Source of the DNA: Eggerthella lenta DSM 2243
GTDB taxonomy: Bacteria > Actinomycetota > Coriobacteriia > Coriobacteriales > Eggerthellaceae
Direction: 5' to 3'
NCBI RefSeq assembly: GCF_000024265.1
Contig: NC_013204.1
Span: 682,001 to 746,000, forward strand
DNA length: 64,000 nt
This document shows positions 26,755-35,498 of this stretch, piece by piece. The position numbers and the translations under genes were made by a program. The notes beneath the pieces were generated by a model. It did no database searches and had not been told where the DNA came from. It saw only the letters and a list, made by a program, of their open reading frames with translations. The first letter of the stretch is position 1, and every line of letters starts with the position of its first letter.

Positions 26755-27675
26755 ATGATAGGACTCGTGTTGCCTTGGGCGCTGGTGGCGGCATGCGCTG
26801 CAGCAGGCGCTTGGGCGTACGCGCTCGTGCGGCAGGAGCGCGCGGCGTATCGCGGTCGGGTGCTGAGCGATCGCGGTCTCTACGAAGCGGGCGAAGCCGC
26901 CGCGACGGAACGGAAGAAGCCGAAGCTTCCGAGGCTCGCCCGCGCGCTGCATGAAGCGGGGGTCGAGACACCGGCTGCGAACTGGGCGGCGGGCGTCGCG
27001 GCTATCGCCTTCGTCTCGCTTTCGCTTGCCGCGGCGTTGACGGGAGATCCGGGGATCGGGGCGGTCGTCGGCGCTGCGGCCCTCGCGACGGCGGGCGTGC
27101 GGCTGCATGTGCGGCGCTTACGGCGCAGGGAGCTGCTCGACCGGCAGCTCGCCCGCGCGCTTCCCCAGATCGCGGCCAGCGTGCGCAGCTCGCTCACGCT
27201 CGAGCGCGCGCTGCGCACGGCCGCGTCGCACGTCGAGGACCCGCTTCGCGAAGAGCTCGCCCGCGTGCTGGCCGACACGGCGTACGGGACGACGCTCGCG
27301 ATGGCGTTCGAGCGCATGGCGCGCCGAACCGACAGCCCCGACGTGCGCTCGCTCGCCGCAGCCGTCAGGATTCAGCAGCGGTTCGGCGGTGCGGTCGCGC
27401 CCGTGCTCGACCTGATCGCCGCGCATGCTGCAGCGCGGCTGCGCACGTCGCGCGAACTGAAGACCGAGCTTGCGGGCACGCGCTTGGCGAAATGGTTCGT
27501 CGCGCTCGCCATGCCGGCGATCTTTTTCATCATGTTCGCGACGAATGCCGACTTCTCGCAGTTCTATCGGGAACAGCCGCTTGGTTGGATCGTGCTGGGT
27601 GTCGCGGGGTGCTCGGAGGCGTTCGGGCTGTTCGCCTGCCAGCGCATCACGGCGATGGATCGGAGCCGAAGGTGA
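26755..27675 (+). CDS. tadB: TadB-like membrane platform protein, set B
   Basis: A 306-residue protein with N-terminal and central membrane segments, a T2SSF domain (LARALPQIAASVRSSLTLERAL) and a C-terminal hydrophobic stretch (WFVALAMPAIFFIMFA). GAGGAGGG precedes the start. The stop overlaps the GTG of the next gene. Confidence 0.85.
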   Translation: MIGLVLPWALVAACAAAGAWAYALVRQERAAYRGRVLSDRGLYEAGEAAATERKKPKLPRLARALHEAGVETPAANWAAGVAAIAFVSLSLAAALTGDPGIGAVVGAAALATAGVRLHVRRLRRRELLDRQLARALPQIAASVRSSLTLERALRTAASHVEDPLREELARVLADTAYGTTLAMAFERMARRTDSPDVRSLAAAVRIQQRFGGAVAPVLDLIAAHAAARLRTSRELKTELAGTRLAKWFVALAMPAIFFIMFATNADFSQFYREQPLGWIVLGVAGCSEAFGLFACQRITAMDRSRR

Positions 27676-28613
27676 TCGCGGGCGGAGCGGGCGCGGCGGT
27701 TTGCGCGATGCTCGTTCTGGGGGCGATAGGCGGGCTCGCCGCTTACGAAGCGTTCGTGCGCTACGCGGCTCCCGCGCGTCGCGACGTCGTCGCGCCATCG
27801 TCGGCGAGCGCCTCGAAGGATGGCCACCGTGCGGGCGGCGCGTCGCGGCGCCGTCGTGCAACCGAGGCTTTCGGTGCGTTCGCTGCGTTTCTCGATAAAC
27901 GCGTTCCGCTCACGCGCGCCGACGTCGAATCGAGCCGCGATCGTTTGAGCAGGGCGGGCGTGGAGCTTGAACCGGAAACATGGAGGAGCATCCGTGTCGT
28001 GTCCGCGTTGGGATGCGCGGGGCTTGCAGGGGTCGCCGCCGCGGGCATGGGCTTCGAACCGCCCGCGTTCGCGGGCGCGGCAGCTTGCTGCGCGGCATGC
28101 GGCTGGATGGCTCCGTCCTGGGCGCTATCGCGAAGGGAGCGCAACCGAAGGAGGGCGATCGAACTCGCGTTGCCCGACGCGATGGAGCTGCTCGGCATCG
28201 CCATCGCGGCAGGCTCTCCGATCGAGCAATGCTTCCGCGAGGTCGCGGAAAGCATGGACGGCCCCCTGGCACGGGAATTCTCGCTCGTCGACAGGGAGGT
28301 GAACCTGCTGGGCCGTTCGCGCGAGGAGGCGCTTGAGCACCTGGGGCAGCGGTGCCGCAGCCAGGACGTCAGCGCATTCACCGCCCAGCTGATGCAGGCG
28401 GTCAGCCAGGGGTCGTCCTTGACGGAGGGTCTAGCTGTCCAAGCGGCGCTGGCGCGCGAGACGGCGCAAGCGGAGGCGATGGAGCGCATCCGCAAGATGC
28501 CGACGAAGCTCGATATCGTGCTGTCGCTGTGCTTTCTGCCGCCCACGGTCGCGCTCGTCGTGGTTCCGACGGTGGTCAATCTGCTGAACTTCTTGAACGA
28601 TTCGATGGGATGA
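27672..28613 (+). CDS. tadC: TadC-like membrane platform protein, set B
   Basis: A 313-residue protein from a GTG start coupled to the upstream stop (an internal ATG about 13 codons later is an alternative). T2SSF domain around LPDAMELLGIAIAAGSPIEQCF and a C-terminal membrane helix ILSLCFLPPTVALVVVPTVV-like segment. It completes the second ATPase/platform set. Confidence 0.83.
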   Translation: MIAGGAGAAVCAMLVLGAIGGLAAYEAFVRYAAPARRDVVAPSSASASKDGHRAGGASRRRRATEAFGAFAAFLDKRVPLTRADVESSRDRLSRAGVELEPETWRSIRVVSALGCAGLAGVAAAGMGFEPPAFAGAAACCAACGWMAPSWALSRRERNRRRAIELALPDAMELLGIAIAAGSPIEQCFREVAESMDGPLAREFSLVDREVNLLGRSREEALEHLGQRCRSQDVSAFTAQLMQAVSQGSSLTEGLAVQAALARETAQAEAMERIRKMPTKLDIVLSLCFLPPTVALVVVPTVVNLLNFLNDSMG

Positions 28614-28623
28614 GGGGGCTTTC

Positions 28624-29199
28624 GTGAGACGAGCGAACAAAGGGATGGATCCTGAAAGGCGGGTCGTCTGCGGCATCGCGGCCGTCGTTGCGGTCGTGGT
28701 GGCGTCCGTCGCGTTCTTCGGCTGGAGGGCGTGCGGGCGCTCCGTCGATGCCGTAGGCGTCGACGGAGCTGCGATCGAACTGAAGGTTAACTTGCGATGC
28801 GACGGCTGGTCGTCCGAGAACACCGGGCTGGGAGTGTTCGTGTCGGGTACGCAGATCGACGGGGCGACCTGCGACGAGCAACTCGTGTTCGAGGGGTCGG
28901 GCGTGCAGACCGCCTACCTCGGCGCGGGTTCGTACGAGATCGTCCCGCAGCTCCCGTCGCTCATGTTGCGCGACGGCACCGTGCTCGCCGCAGGCGATGC
29001 GGTCGCGCGCGACTACGGCGAGGGCTCTTCCGCAGCCGACGATCTCGAGATCGCGTACGCGGCGATCGACGCGCGCGACCTGTCCGAGGACGAGTTGCGC
29101 GCCGTCGCCGATTGCAGCTTCGTCTTCGAGGACGATGCGAACGCGGCGTTCGAGCGCGCTTTGGAGCGGAAGAGCGGGGAGGCGGACCATGAAGCGTGA
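28624..29199 (+). CDS. Unrecognised membrane-anchored protein at the end of the Tad operon
   Basis: A 191-residue protein from a GTG start after GAGGGGG. One membrane segment (GIAAVVAVVVASVAFFGW) near residue 25 and an extracytoplasmic domain of about 150 residues, with beta-rich sequence such as GTQIDGATCDEQLVFEGSG and three cysteines. No family was recognised. It overlaps the following adhesin-like gene by 11 bases, so the two products may work together. Confidence 0.6.
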   Translation: MRRANKGMDPERRVVCGIAAVVAVVVASVAFFGWRACGRSVDAVGVDGAAIELKVNLRCDGWSSENTGLGVFVSGTQIDGATCDEQLVFEGSGVQTAYLGAGSYEIVPQLPSLMLRDGTVLAAGDAVARDYGEGSSAADDLEIAYAAIDARDLSEDELRAVADCSFVFEDDANAAFERALERKSGEADHEA

Positions 29200-31069
29200 G
29201 GTGCATCGCGTGGTGCGCACGCTGTTGGCCGCCGCCGTGCTTTTGGGAGCCAGCTTCGGCCTCGCCGCCCTGGAGACGGGCGAGGCGTTCGCGTACTCGT
29301 ATAGGACCACGGATACAAAGACCATCTACAATCGAGCTTGGATCAGAGCGGACGCATCAGCGAACTACCTCGAGCTCATCGGCTCCGATCCCATCGGACC
29401 GCGCTTCGACATGCCCAGTTGGAACGCCCCCGGCGGCATCCATTCTCGCATCGAGGCGTATCGGTTCGCCGTATGGAGCGCCGCGAACGGTCAGGACGAC
29501 CTTGTCTGGTACACCGGCGACAACGGTCGCTGGACGCGAGCGGGCGCCGTGATGGGAAGCGGCAAGCTCGACGGCAGCGGCAACGGCAACGGGTTCGGGT
29601 GCATCGCCACCTACGGTTACGGATGGGGAGGCTCCGTCATATCGAAGCACGGCGGGTTCGATGCGCTCATGTACTGCCATGTATACCTTCTGAATACGGA
29701 CTACGGCTTGAATTGCTACGGGTCCGTTGATTTCTGGCCGCGCGTCAAAATACAGTACGACGCGAACGGCGGAAGCGGCGCGCCGGCTGCGCACTACAAG
29801 TACATCGGCACCACGGCGAACATCTCGTCGCAGAAGCCCACAAGGACGGGTTACACGTTCGAGGGGTGGTCGACGACGAAAAACGGCGCGGTGAACATCG
29901 CACCCGGCCAGAAGATTGGATACGAAGACTGGAACCTTCTGCAGTGCAGCAACATCCCGCACGATTGGGCGGGAAGCAGCCCGACGGCGTTCTTCCGCGA
30001 CGAGGCTGCTGGGCAGCCGTCGCCTTCGGGGTCGAACATCATCCCGCTGTACGCAGTGTGGAAGCCGATATCCTACACCGTGTCCTACAACGGCAACGGC
30101 GCGACGGGCGGCAGCACCGCGTCGTCGTCGCACGTGTACGACGCGGCGCGCTCTCTCACGGCGAACGGTTTCCGACGCAGCTACACGCTCACCTGCGACG
30201 CGCAGGGAGGCTCGGCAGGCGTGAAGCGGCTGGACTGCACTTGGGGCTGGAAGTCATGGAACGAGCGTGCCGACGGAACCGGCTCGTCGTACGGGAACAA
30301 GGCCTCCGTCAAGAACCTTCGCGCGACGACGGGAACGACGAACCTCTACGCGCAATGGGACGAGGGTTACGTCGAGCTTCCCGATCCGGGGACGAAATCC
30401 GATTGCACGTTCAAGGGGTGGTACGACGCTCCTTCGGGCGGGTCGTTGATCGGCAAGACGGGCGATCGGGTTTCCGTCGCGTCGAGCACGACCTACTATG
30501 CGCGATGGCAGCCGTATGCGCGCATCGCCTACTACGCCGACGGAGCCGACGGGGCGGTGTTCTCGGAGTCAGTCGAGGCGGGATGCGCGTATCGGTCGAA
30601 CAGCCAGGCGACGGCCCAGGCGACGAAGGCCGATTGCGCGGGTTTCGACGGCTGGTACCTCGACGCCGCGTGCACCCGGCCCTTCGCCGAAGGCTCGATC
30701 GTGCCCGAGGCGGGTCTCTCGCTGTACGGACGCAACCGCGTGACGGTTTCGTACGCCCTGACCGATCGCACCGTCGCGTTGTTCGCCGACCGAGAGCTTT
30801 TCGCTGACGAGGCGCGGCTCGAGCCGCTCGCCCGCATAGAGCCGCCTCCGTCGCGCGAGCTGTTCTACGGCGATCGCCTTTCGTTCGATCGGGGGAGCAG
30901 CGTGTGGTTCCAGCAGCACGACCGCATGCGCGAGGCAACGTGCGAGGCGGGCGCCTACCCGACGGCCGCAGGCGAGGGCGCTCCCGCCCGATCGGCCCGC
31001 ATCACCGGCAACACTGTTGCGTACCTGCAATGGTCGGTTCCCGTGTACGACGGCATCGCGCTTTCCTAA
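29189..31069 (+). CDS. Secreted InlB/Listeria-type repeat surface protein
   Basis: A 626-residue protein with a signal peptide (VVRTLLAAAVLLGASFGLAAL, cleavage near GEAFA). The N-terminal 190 residues are Trp/Asn/Gly-rich. Then come at least three Flg_new/InlB-B-type repeats: IQYDANGGSG with TGYTFEGWST, VSYNGNGATGG with ANGFRR, and TKSDCTFKGWYD with TTYYARW. No LPXTG motif or C-terminal membrane anchor is seen. Such repeats occur in adhesins; as last gene of the pilus run, it may be a pilus-associated or secreted adhesin. The ATG at 29189 starts inside the previous gene, after GGGGAGG. Confidence 0.75.
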   Translation: MKREVHRVVRTLLAAAVLLGASFGLAALETGEAFAYSYRTTDTKTIYNRAWIRADASANYLELIGSDPIGPRFDMPSWNAPGGIHSRIEAYRFAVWSAANGQDDLVWYTGDNGRWTRAGAVMGSGKLDGSGNGNGFGCIATYGYGWGGSVISKHGGFDALMYCHVYLLNTDYGLNCYGSVDFWPRVKIQYDANGGSGAPAAHYKYIGTTANISSQKPTRTGYTFEGWSTTKNGAVNIAPGQKIGYEDWNLLQCSNIPHDWAGSSPTAFFRDEAAGQPSPSGSNIIPLYAVWKPISYTVSYNGNGATGGSTASSSHVYDAARSLTANGFRRSYTLTCDAQGGSAGVKRLDCTWGWKSWNERADGTGSSYGNKASVKNLRATTGTTNLYAQWDEGYVELPDPGTKSDCTFKGWYDAPSGGSLIGKTGDRVSVASSTTYYARWQPYARIAYYADGADGAVFSESVEAGCAYRSNSQATAQATKADCAGFDGWYLDAACTRPFAEGSIVPEAGLSLYGRNRVTVSYALTDRTVALFADRELFADEARLEPLARIEPPPSRELFYGDRLSFDRGSSVWFQQHDRMREATCEAGAYPTAAGEGAPARSARITGNTVAYLQWSVPVYDGIALS

Positions 31070-31072
31070 ACC

Positions 31073-31107
31073 TTACGCTTGCGTAATACTAACGTTGGAG
31101 TTATAGT
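31073..31107 (+). promoter_or_regulatory. Promoter and operator of hicAB
   Basis: TTGCGT (31079-31084), 17 bases, TATAGT (31102-31107). The palindrome TTACGC-TT-GCGTAA (31073-31086) covers the -35 box and is a likely HicB autorepression operator. Confidence 0.7.
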
Positions 31108-31125
31108 TCGAGAGGAGCAGATCGC

Positions 31126-31311
31126 ATGCCGCCGAAACCGTTCGAGATATATCGTCGACTGCTCAGAGAGGGCTGGCAGGACGTCGGAGGAGGCAAAGGC
31201 TCTCATCGGAAGCTGAAGCGGGGAGACCGAACGATCATGCTGCCGCTTCGTCGGAAAGAGCTGCCGAAGGGATTATGGGAGAGCATCCGCAAAACCGCTC
31301 GGTGGCGCTGA
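31126..31311 (+). CDS. hicA: HicA-type toxin (mRNA interferase)
   Basis: A 61-residue double-stranded-RNA-binding-fold protein. The family catalytic His lies in GGKGSHRKL (His27), followed by the usual beta strand RTIMLPLRRKELPKGLW. HicA cleaves mRNA unless bound by HicB. GAGAGGAG precedes the ATG. The unit lies just behind the pilus operon with its own promoter. Confidence 0.9.
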   Translation: MPPKPFEIYRRLLREGWQDVGGGKGSHRKLKRGDRTIMLPLRRKELPKGLWESIRKTARWR

Positions 31312-31341
31312 GGTGTGAAAAAGCGCGAGAGAGGACGAACC

Positions 31342-31806
31342 ATGCGTTACATGTATCCTGCGATTTTCACGGAGAACGAGTTGGACGGCTATAGCGTGCA
31401 GTTCGTCGATTTCGAGAACGGCTACACCTGCGGTGACGACATGGAAGATGCCGTCGCGATGGCTGCGGAAGTCCTCTGGCTCCTCATCGACGACTACCTG
31501 CAGCTCGACAAGCCTCTGCCGAAGCCGACGTACCCGATCGAGCACGAAGGCCTGCTGGTCGCTCTATCGGTCGACGTCGATACCGAGCGGGGCGTGCTGA
31601 CCACGAAGATGGCGGCGCACCTGCTCGGCGTGAGCGATGCCCGCGTGCGCCAGATGATCTGCTCGGGCCAGCTTGCCGCCAAGAAGCAGGGCCGCGACAA
31701 CTACGTGTACCTTTCCAGCGTGAAGGAGCGTCTGAACAACCCGCCGAAGCCGGGCCGCCCGCGCAAGAGCGACCGCCTCGAAAGCGTCGCGGAAACGGCT
31801 TCGTAG
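31342..31806 (+). CDS. hicB: HicB-type antitoxin with a helix-turn-helix C-terminus
   Basis: A 154-residue antitoxin. The N-terminal HicB fold (YPAIFTENELDGYSVQFVDF to about residue 60) should neutralise HicA. The C-terminal LTTKMAAHLLGVSDARVRQMI to KKQGRDNYVYL looks like an excisionase/MerR-type winged helix rather than the Arc-type fold seen in many HicBs. The ATG at 31342 follows GAGAGGAC; a GTG at 31315 has no ribosome-binding site. Confidence 0.85.
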   Translation: MRYMYPAIFTENELDGYSVQFVDFENGYTCGDDMEDAVAMAAEVLWLLIDDYLQLDKPLPKPTYPIEHEGLLVALSVDVDTERGVLTTKMAAHLLGVSDARVRQMICSGQLAAKKQGRDNYVYLSSVKERLNNPPKPGRPRKSDRLESVAETAS

Positions 31807-31852
31807 CGCGAGGGCTAGACTCCAGCAGTCAGGCAGGAACGTTCTCCCGGAC

Positions 31853-31881
31853 CGATGGCGAGGGCGGGGCCCTCGCCATCG
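31853..31881. terminator. Hairpin between convergent hicB and ABC permease genes
   Basis: A perfect 12-bp stem CGATGGCGAGGG/CCCTCGCCATCG with loop CGGGG. There is no T run on either side, so it may terminate weakly or mark the mRNA 3' ends of both convergent units. Confidence 0.5.
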
Positions 31882-31912
31882 ACCGACGCGGTTCCCGCCC
31901 TCGCTCGTGCGC

Positions 31913-33148
31913 CTACCCGTGCGTGGCGTGCGCCGCAGCGGCATTGCCCCCGGCTTCCGAGCTCTGCACGCGCAGCCGTCCCGCCACCAGCGCCACCGCG
32001 AATATCGCCGCCGTGAACAGCAGCATCACGCCCATGTTCTCCAGAATGGGTATCACCGCCTCCGGCGTGGCCGCGCCCATGTCGGCCGCTGCTTGCAGCG
32101 CGCCCGTGTACCAGTAGGCGGGCGAGAAGTGCGCCAGCATTTGCACGGACGGATCCAGCAGGTCGAACGATATCCAGGCGCCGCCCAGAAACGAGATCAC
32201 CATGCCCAGGATGTTGCCCAAGGCGTTGCTGGCGAATTCTCCCACGCCCAGCTGACCCAGCAGGTAGCCCACCGAAAGCGGGATCGTGGCGAACACGAAC
32301 GACGCCGCGACCATCAGCGCGAGCCCCGGACCGCTGATCATCGACGTAGCCTCATGGAACACGGTGAATCCCAAACAGATCGTCCACAGCCACACCGCCG
32401 TCATGACCAGCAGGCTGCTCGCCGCCAGCTGCAGCCCGTAGGACAGGGACGGCAGCGGCGACACGAGGTTGCGTCGGCGCAGATCGGTGCGGTTGAGCGT
32501 GGTCATCATCACGCCGACGCACACGATGATGGAGGCGAACAGGGTGTAGGTGCCCCATTGGAGGAAGAACACGAACCGCTGCGCCTCGGACGAGGTTCCG
32601 CCCACTTCCACGCTGTCCGTTTCCGCCGATTCGGCCATGGCCTCGGCTGCGTGCTGCACGATATCGCCCTGCGAAGCCGATCCTTCGAGGCCGGCGTACG
32701 CGCCCGCGATGCCCAGGTACGAATTCACCATCTGGTCCATCAGGCTGCCCTCGGTGGAGTAGAAGCTGTACACCGTCTCGAGCGTCGGCAGCTCGTCGCC
32801 GGTGCGCGCGGCTTCCACGAACGCGTCGCCGAACCCTTCCGGAACGATGAGGATGTACGAGCTCTGACCCTTGGCCACGGCGTCTTGCAACGCCATCTGG
32901 CTGTCTTCGATGGGAACTTCGATGCCCTGCTCCCGCAAGTAGGCCGCCAACCCGTCCGACAGCGCGCTTCCGTCGCGATCGATCACGGCGAACTTCGTCT
33001 CGTACGGCGAGAACTCGCTGTCGTTCGTGCCGCCGAACGTCAGGCCGCTTGCGATGAACACGCCCATCATGCTCAGGAAGCCGGCGTACACGATGAGGTA
33101 CATCGGGTGCCGCAGCACCGTCTTGATCGCGGTTTTAAAGACTTGCAT
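31913..33148 (-). CDS. ABC-2 type exporter permease (second)
   Basis: A 411-residue ABC-2 permease. An N-terminal membrane segment (LIVYAGFLSMMGVFIAS) is followed by a large extracytoplasmic domain (about 40-220) and five or six C-terminal membrane segments. It partners the permease and ATPase encoded just upstream (14-base overlap with the former). The substrate may be a drug, bacteriocin or lipid; it cannot be told from sequence. Confidence 0.85.
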   Translation of the reverse strand: MQVFKTAIKTVLRHPMYLIVYAGFLSMMGVFIASGLTFGGTNDSEFSPYETKFAVIDRDGSALSDGLAAYLREQGIEVPIEDSQMALQDAVAKGQSSYILIVPEGFGDAFVEAARTGDELPTLETVYSFYSTEGSLMDQMVNSYLGIAGAYAGLEGSASQGDIVQHAAEAMAESAETDSVEVGGTSSEAQRFVFFLQWGTYTLFASIIVCVGVMMTTLNRTDLRRRNLVSPLPSLSYGLQLAASSLLVMTAVWLWTICLGFTVFHEATSMISGPGLALMVAASFVFATIPLSVGYLLGQLGVGEFASNALGNILGMVISFLGGAWISFDLLDPSVQMLAHFSPAYWYTGALQAAADMGAATPEAVIPILENMGVMLLFTAAIFAVALVAGRLRVQSSEAGGNAAAAHATHG

Positions 33149-34355
33149 AGCGCTGCCTCCTTATGAACAGAGCCGACGCGGCGAACAGTACCGCAGCCAT
33201 GGCCAGCAGGATCAGGATGTGCTCGATCGTGCGCTGGTAGGTGTCGTAGTACATGATGCTGTAGAACGCTTGGGATATCTGCACGGCCGGGTTGACCAGC
33301 TGCGCCGCGGGCACCGCCGCGTTCACGGTATCGGCCAGCTTCATCGTGGGCGAGCCGTACAGCCCGGCGAACAGCGAGGCGAAGCACACGATGCCGGACA
33401 GCATGCCGCCCTTCACGCTTTCGTCGATCTTCGGCAGCGAGCCCAGCAGCGTGCCGAACGCCGTCGCCGTCAAGGCCGCGGCGGCGATCACGGCGATGCA
33501 TATCGCATCTCGTCCGCCGAAATCCACGCCGGCGACGAACCGGATGTACAGATACGCGATGGCGATGCAGGCGAACGTCAGCACCCAGCTGGCGGCCAGC
33601 GTCGCCGTCAGCGTCTTCGCGCGGCTGAGCGCTCCCACGGCGCGCCGCGCCCCCAGCGCGCTCAGGTTCGGCTGCGTGCGGCAGATAGCGATCATCCCGA
33701 TCTGCCCACCGAACAGTGCCGCCATGCCCAGCAATGCGAAGAAGTAGCGCACGGATTCTTTGGGCGGGTTCTGCGTGACGTCGATCTTCTCGGTGAGATC
33801 GCCGGCGTCCAGCAGCTTTTCCACCGCCGCCATGTCGGCCAGCGCGGCGGGGTTCTCGGCGGCGACGTCTTCGATGAGCGCCGCGTTGCGCACGTATCCG
33901 TCGCCGATGGTCTTCAAGATGGACTGGTAGGCGCTGTCCAGCGAGTCGGGCGTGACCCCCGCCTTCACGTGCACGGTGGGCATGCCGTCGGCGTCAACCG
34001 TGAAATACCCGGCCGCTCCATCGCCCGAGATGTTGAAGTAGCCCGCTCCTGCGGTATCGTTTCCGCTCATGAGATCGCGCGCCTCCTGCTCGGTGGCTAC
34101 GCGCGCCACGTCGAGCATCTGGTCGGCTCCCGGCTCCGCCAGCGTGTCGATCATCTCCGAGAACCCCGGCGCCGCGTCGTAGTTCTCGTCGGCCACCACC
34201 GCGGTGGGGATGGGCTCGAACTGCCCCGCCTCGTCCAGGTTCGCGAACATGAACACGAACATCGTGGACAGGATCAGGGGAAACGCCAGCGACCAGATGA
34301 ACACGCTCTTCTCGCGCACCAGCGCGAGCAGTGCGCCTTTGAATACGTTGAACAT
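33135..34355 (-). CDS. ABC-2 type exporter permease (first)
   Basis: A 406-residue permease with the same plan as its partner: N-terminal membrane segment with FIWSLAFPLILSTMFVFMFA, a large extracytoplasmic domain and C-terminal membrane bundle. The two permeases should form a heterodimer with two copies of the ATPase encoded 12 bases upstream. Confidence 0.85.
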   Translation of the reverse strand: MFNVFKGALLALVREKSVFIWSLAFPLILSTMFVFMFANLDEAGQFEPIPTAVVADENYDAAPGFSEMIDTLAEPGADQMLDVARVATEQEARDLMSGNDTAGAGYFNISGDGAAGYFTVDADGMPTVHVKAGVTPDSLDSAYQSILKTIGDGYVRNAALIEDVAAENPAALADMAAVEKLLDAGDLTEKIDVTQNPPKESVRYFFALLGMAALFGGQIGMIAICRTQPNLSALGARRAVGALSRAKTLTATLAASWVLTFACIAIAYLYIRFVAGVDFGGRDAICIAVIAAAALTATAFGTLLGSLPKIDESVKGGMLSGIVCFASLFAGLYGSPTMKLADTVNAAVPAAQLVNPAVQISQAFYSIMYYDTYQRTIEHILILLAMAAVLFAASALFIRRQRYASL

Positions 34356-34367
34356 GATGTCCGCCCC

Positions 34368-35303
34368 CTAATCGCGCAGCTCGGTGCCGGTGATCTCGAG
34401 GAACACGTCGTTCAGCGTCGGCGGCTCGGCGTAGATGCGCCCGAACTGCGCGCCGTCACGCTGCAGCACGGCCAGCACGTCGCTTACGTTGTGCGTGCCG
34501 TTCTGGCAAGCCAGTTCCAGCGTGCCTTCGCGGTAGAGCGTGCGGGTGACATGGGGCAACGCGTCCAGGCGCGCCAACGTGGCTTCGTCCAGCTCGGGCA
34601 CGTCGATCTGGATCTTCTCGCCCGTGCCGATCATGGCCTTGAGCTCGGCGTTCGTGCCCGTGGCCAGCGCCTGGCCGTGGTCCATGATCATGATGCGCGT
34701 GCAGATCTCCTCGACTTCCTCCATGTAGTGGCTCGTGTACACCACGGTGGAGCCTTGGCGGTTCATATTCTGGATGCCTTCGAGGATGGCGTTGCGGCTT
34801 TGCGGGTCCACGGCCACGGTAGGCTCGTCGAAGAAGATGAGCTCGGGCTTGTGCGCGATGCCGCATGCGATGTTCAGGCGACGCAGCAGGCCGCCCGAGA
34901 GTTTCCGCGGGCGGAACTTCTCGTAGTCCTCCAGGCCGACGAACGCGATGGCCTCGTCAACAAGGTCGCGGCGCTTCGCGCGGTCGTTCACATACAGCGC
35001 GCAGAAGTAGTCGATGTTCTCGCGCACGGTCAGCTCCTCGAACACGGCCACGTTCTGCGGCACGATGCCGATCCTGCGCTTCAAATCGTAGCTGGACGGG
35101 CGCATGGTCTGGCCGAACAACTCGATAGTGCCCTTGTCGTAGGTCAGCAGCTGCAGGATGCAGTTGATGGCGGTGGTCTTGCCCGACCCGTTCGGTCCTA
35201 AAAGGCCGAACACTTCGCCCGATTCGATGTGCAGGCTGAAATGATCGAGCGCCAGCACCTCGTTGTAGCGCTTGACCAAGTTGTCGACGGCTACGATGTT
35301 CAT
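34368..35303 (-). CDS. ABC exporter ATP-binding protein
   Basis: A 311-residue ATPase. Walker A GLLGPNGSGKTT near 33-44, signature LSGGLLRRLNIA near 135, Walker B LIFFDEPTVAVDP, then a C-terminal extension typical of the DrrA/CcmA class. It is first in the exporter operon and divergent from a two-component system that probably controls it. GAGGAACC precedes the start. Confidence 0.92.
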   Translation of the reverse strand: MNIVAVDNLVKRYNEVLALDHFSLHIESGEVFGLLGPNGSGKTTAINCILQLLTYDKGTIELFGQTMRPSSYDLKRRIGIVPQNVAVFEELTVRENIDYFCALYVNDRAKRRDLVDEAIAFVGLEDYEKFRPRKLSGGLLRRLNIACGIAHKPELIFFDEPTVAVDPQSRNAILEGIQNMNRQGSTVVYTSHYMEEVEEICTRIMIMDHGQALATGTNAELKAMIGTGEKIQIDVPELDEATLARLDALPHVTRTLYREGTLELACQNGTHNVSDVLAVLQRDGAQFGRIYAEPPTLNDVFLEITGTELRD

Positions 35304-35408
35304 GGTTCCTCCTCGTGGCGGTTCCGTTCCGCGATTTCGTTGTCGGCACCATCATGCCCCTGTAGCGGTTTCCACGTAAGTGTGCGGCGTCATCGGTCTC
35401 AACCGGAG

Positions 35409-35426
35409 CCATGACATTTGTCATGG
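35409..35426. promoter_or_regulatory. Palindrome in the exporter / two-component divergent region
   Basis: CCATGACA-TT-TGTCATGG, two 8-bp arms. It lies between the exporter genes and the divergent sensor kinase gene, the expected place for the response-regulator binding site. Confidence 0.55.
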
Positions 35427-35485
35427 ACCTCGTCCGGTTCGTCATTTTGTCGCGTCCTCGTGCCGCGCTGCGCCTTGCCGCCCGC

Positions 35486-35491
35486 TATACT
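35486..35491 (+). promoter_or_regulatory. -10 box giving a probably leaderless sensor kinase mRNA
   Basis: TATACT ends 7 bases before the ATG at 35499, so transcription would start at or next to that ATG. There is no ribosome-binding site upstream. Confidence 0.55.
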
Positions 35492-35498
35492 GATGGCC

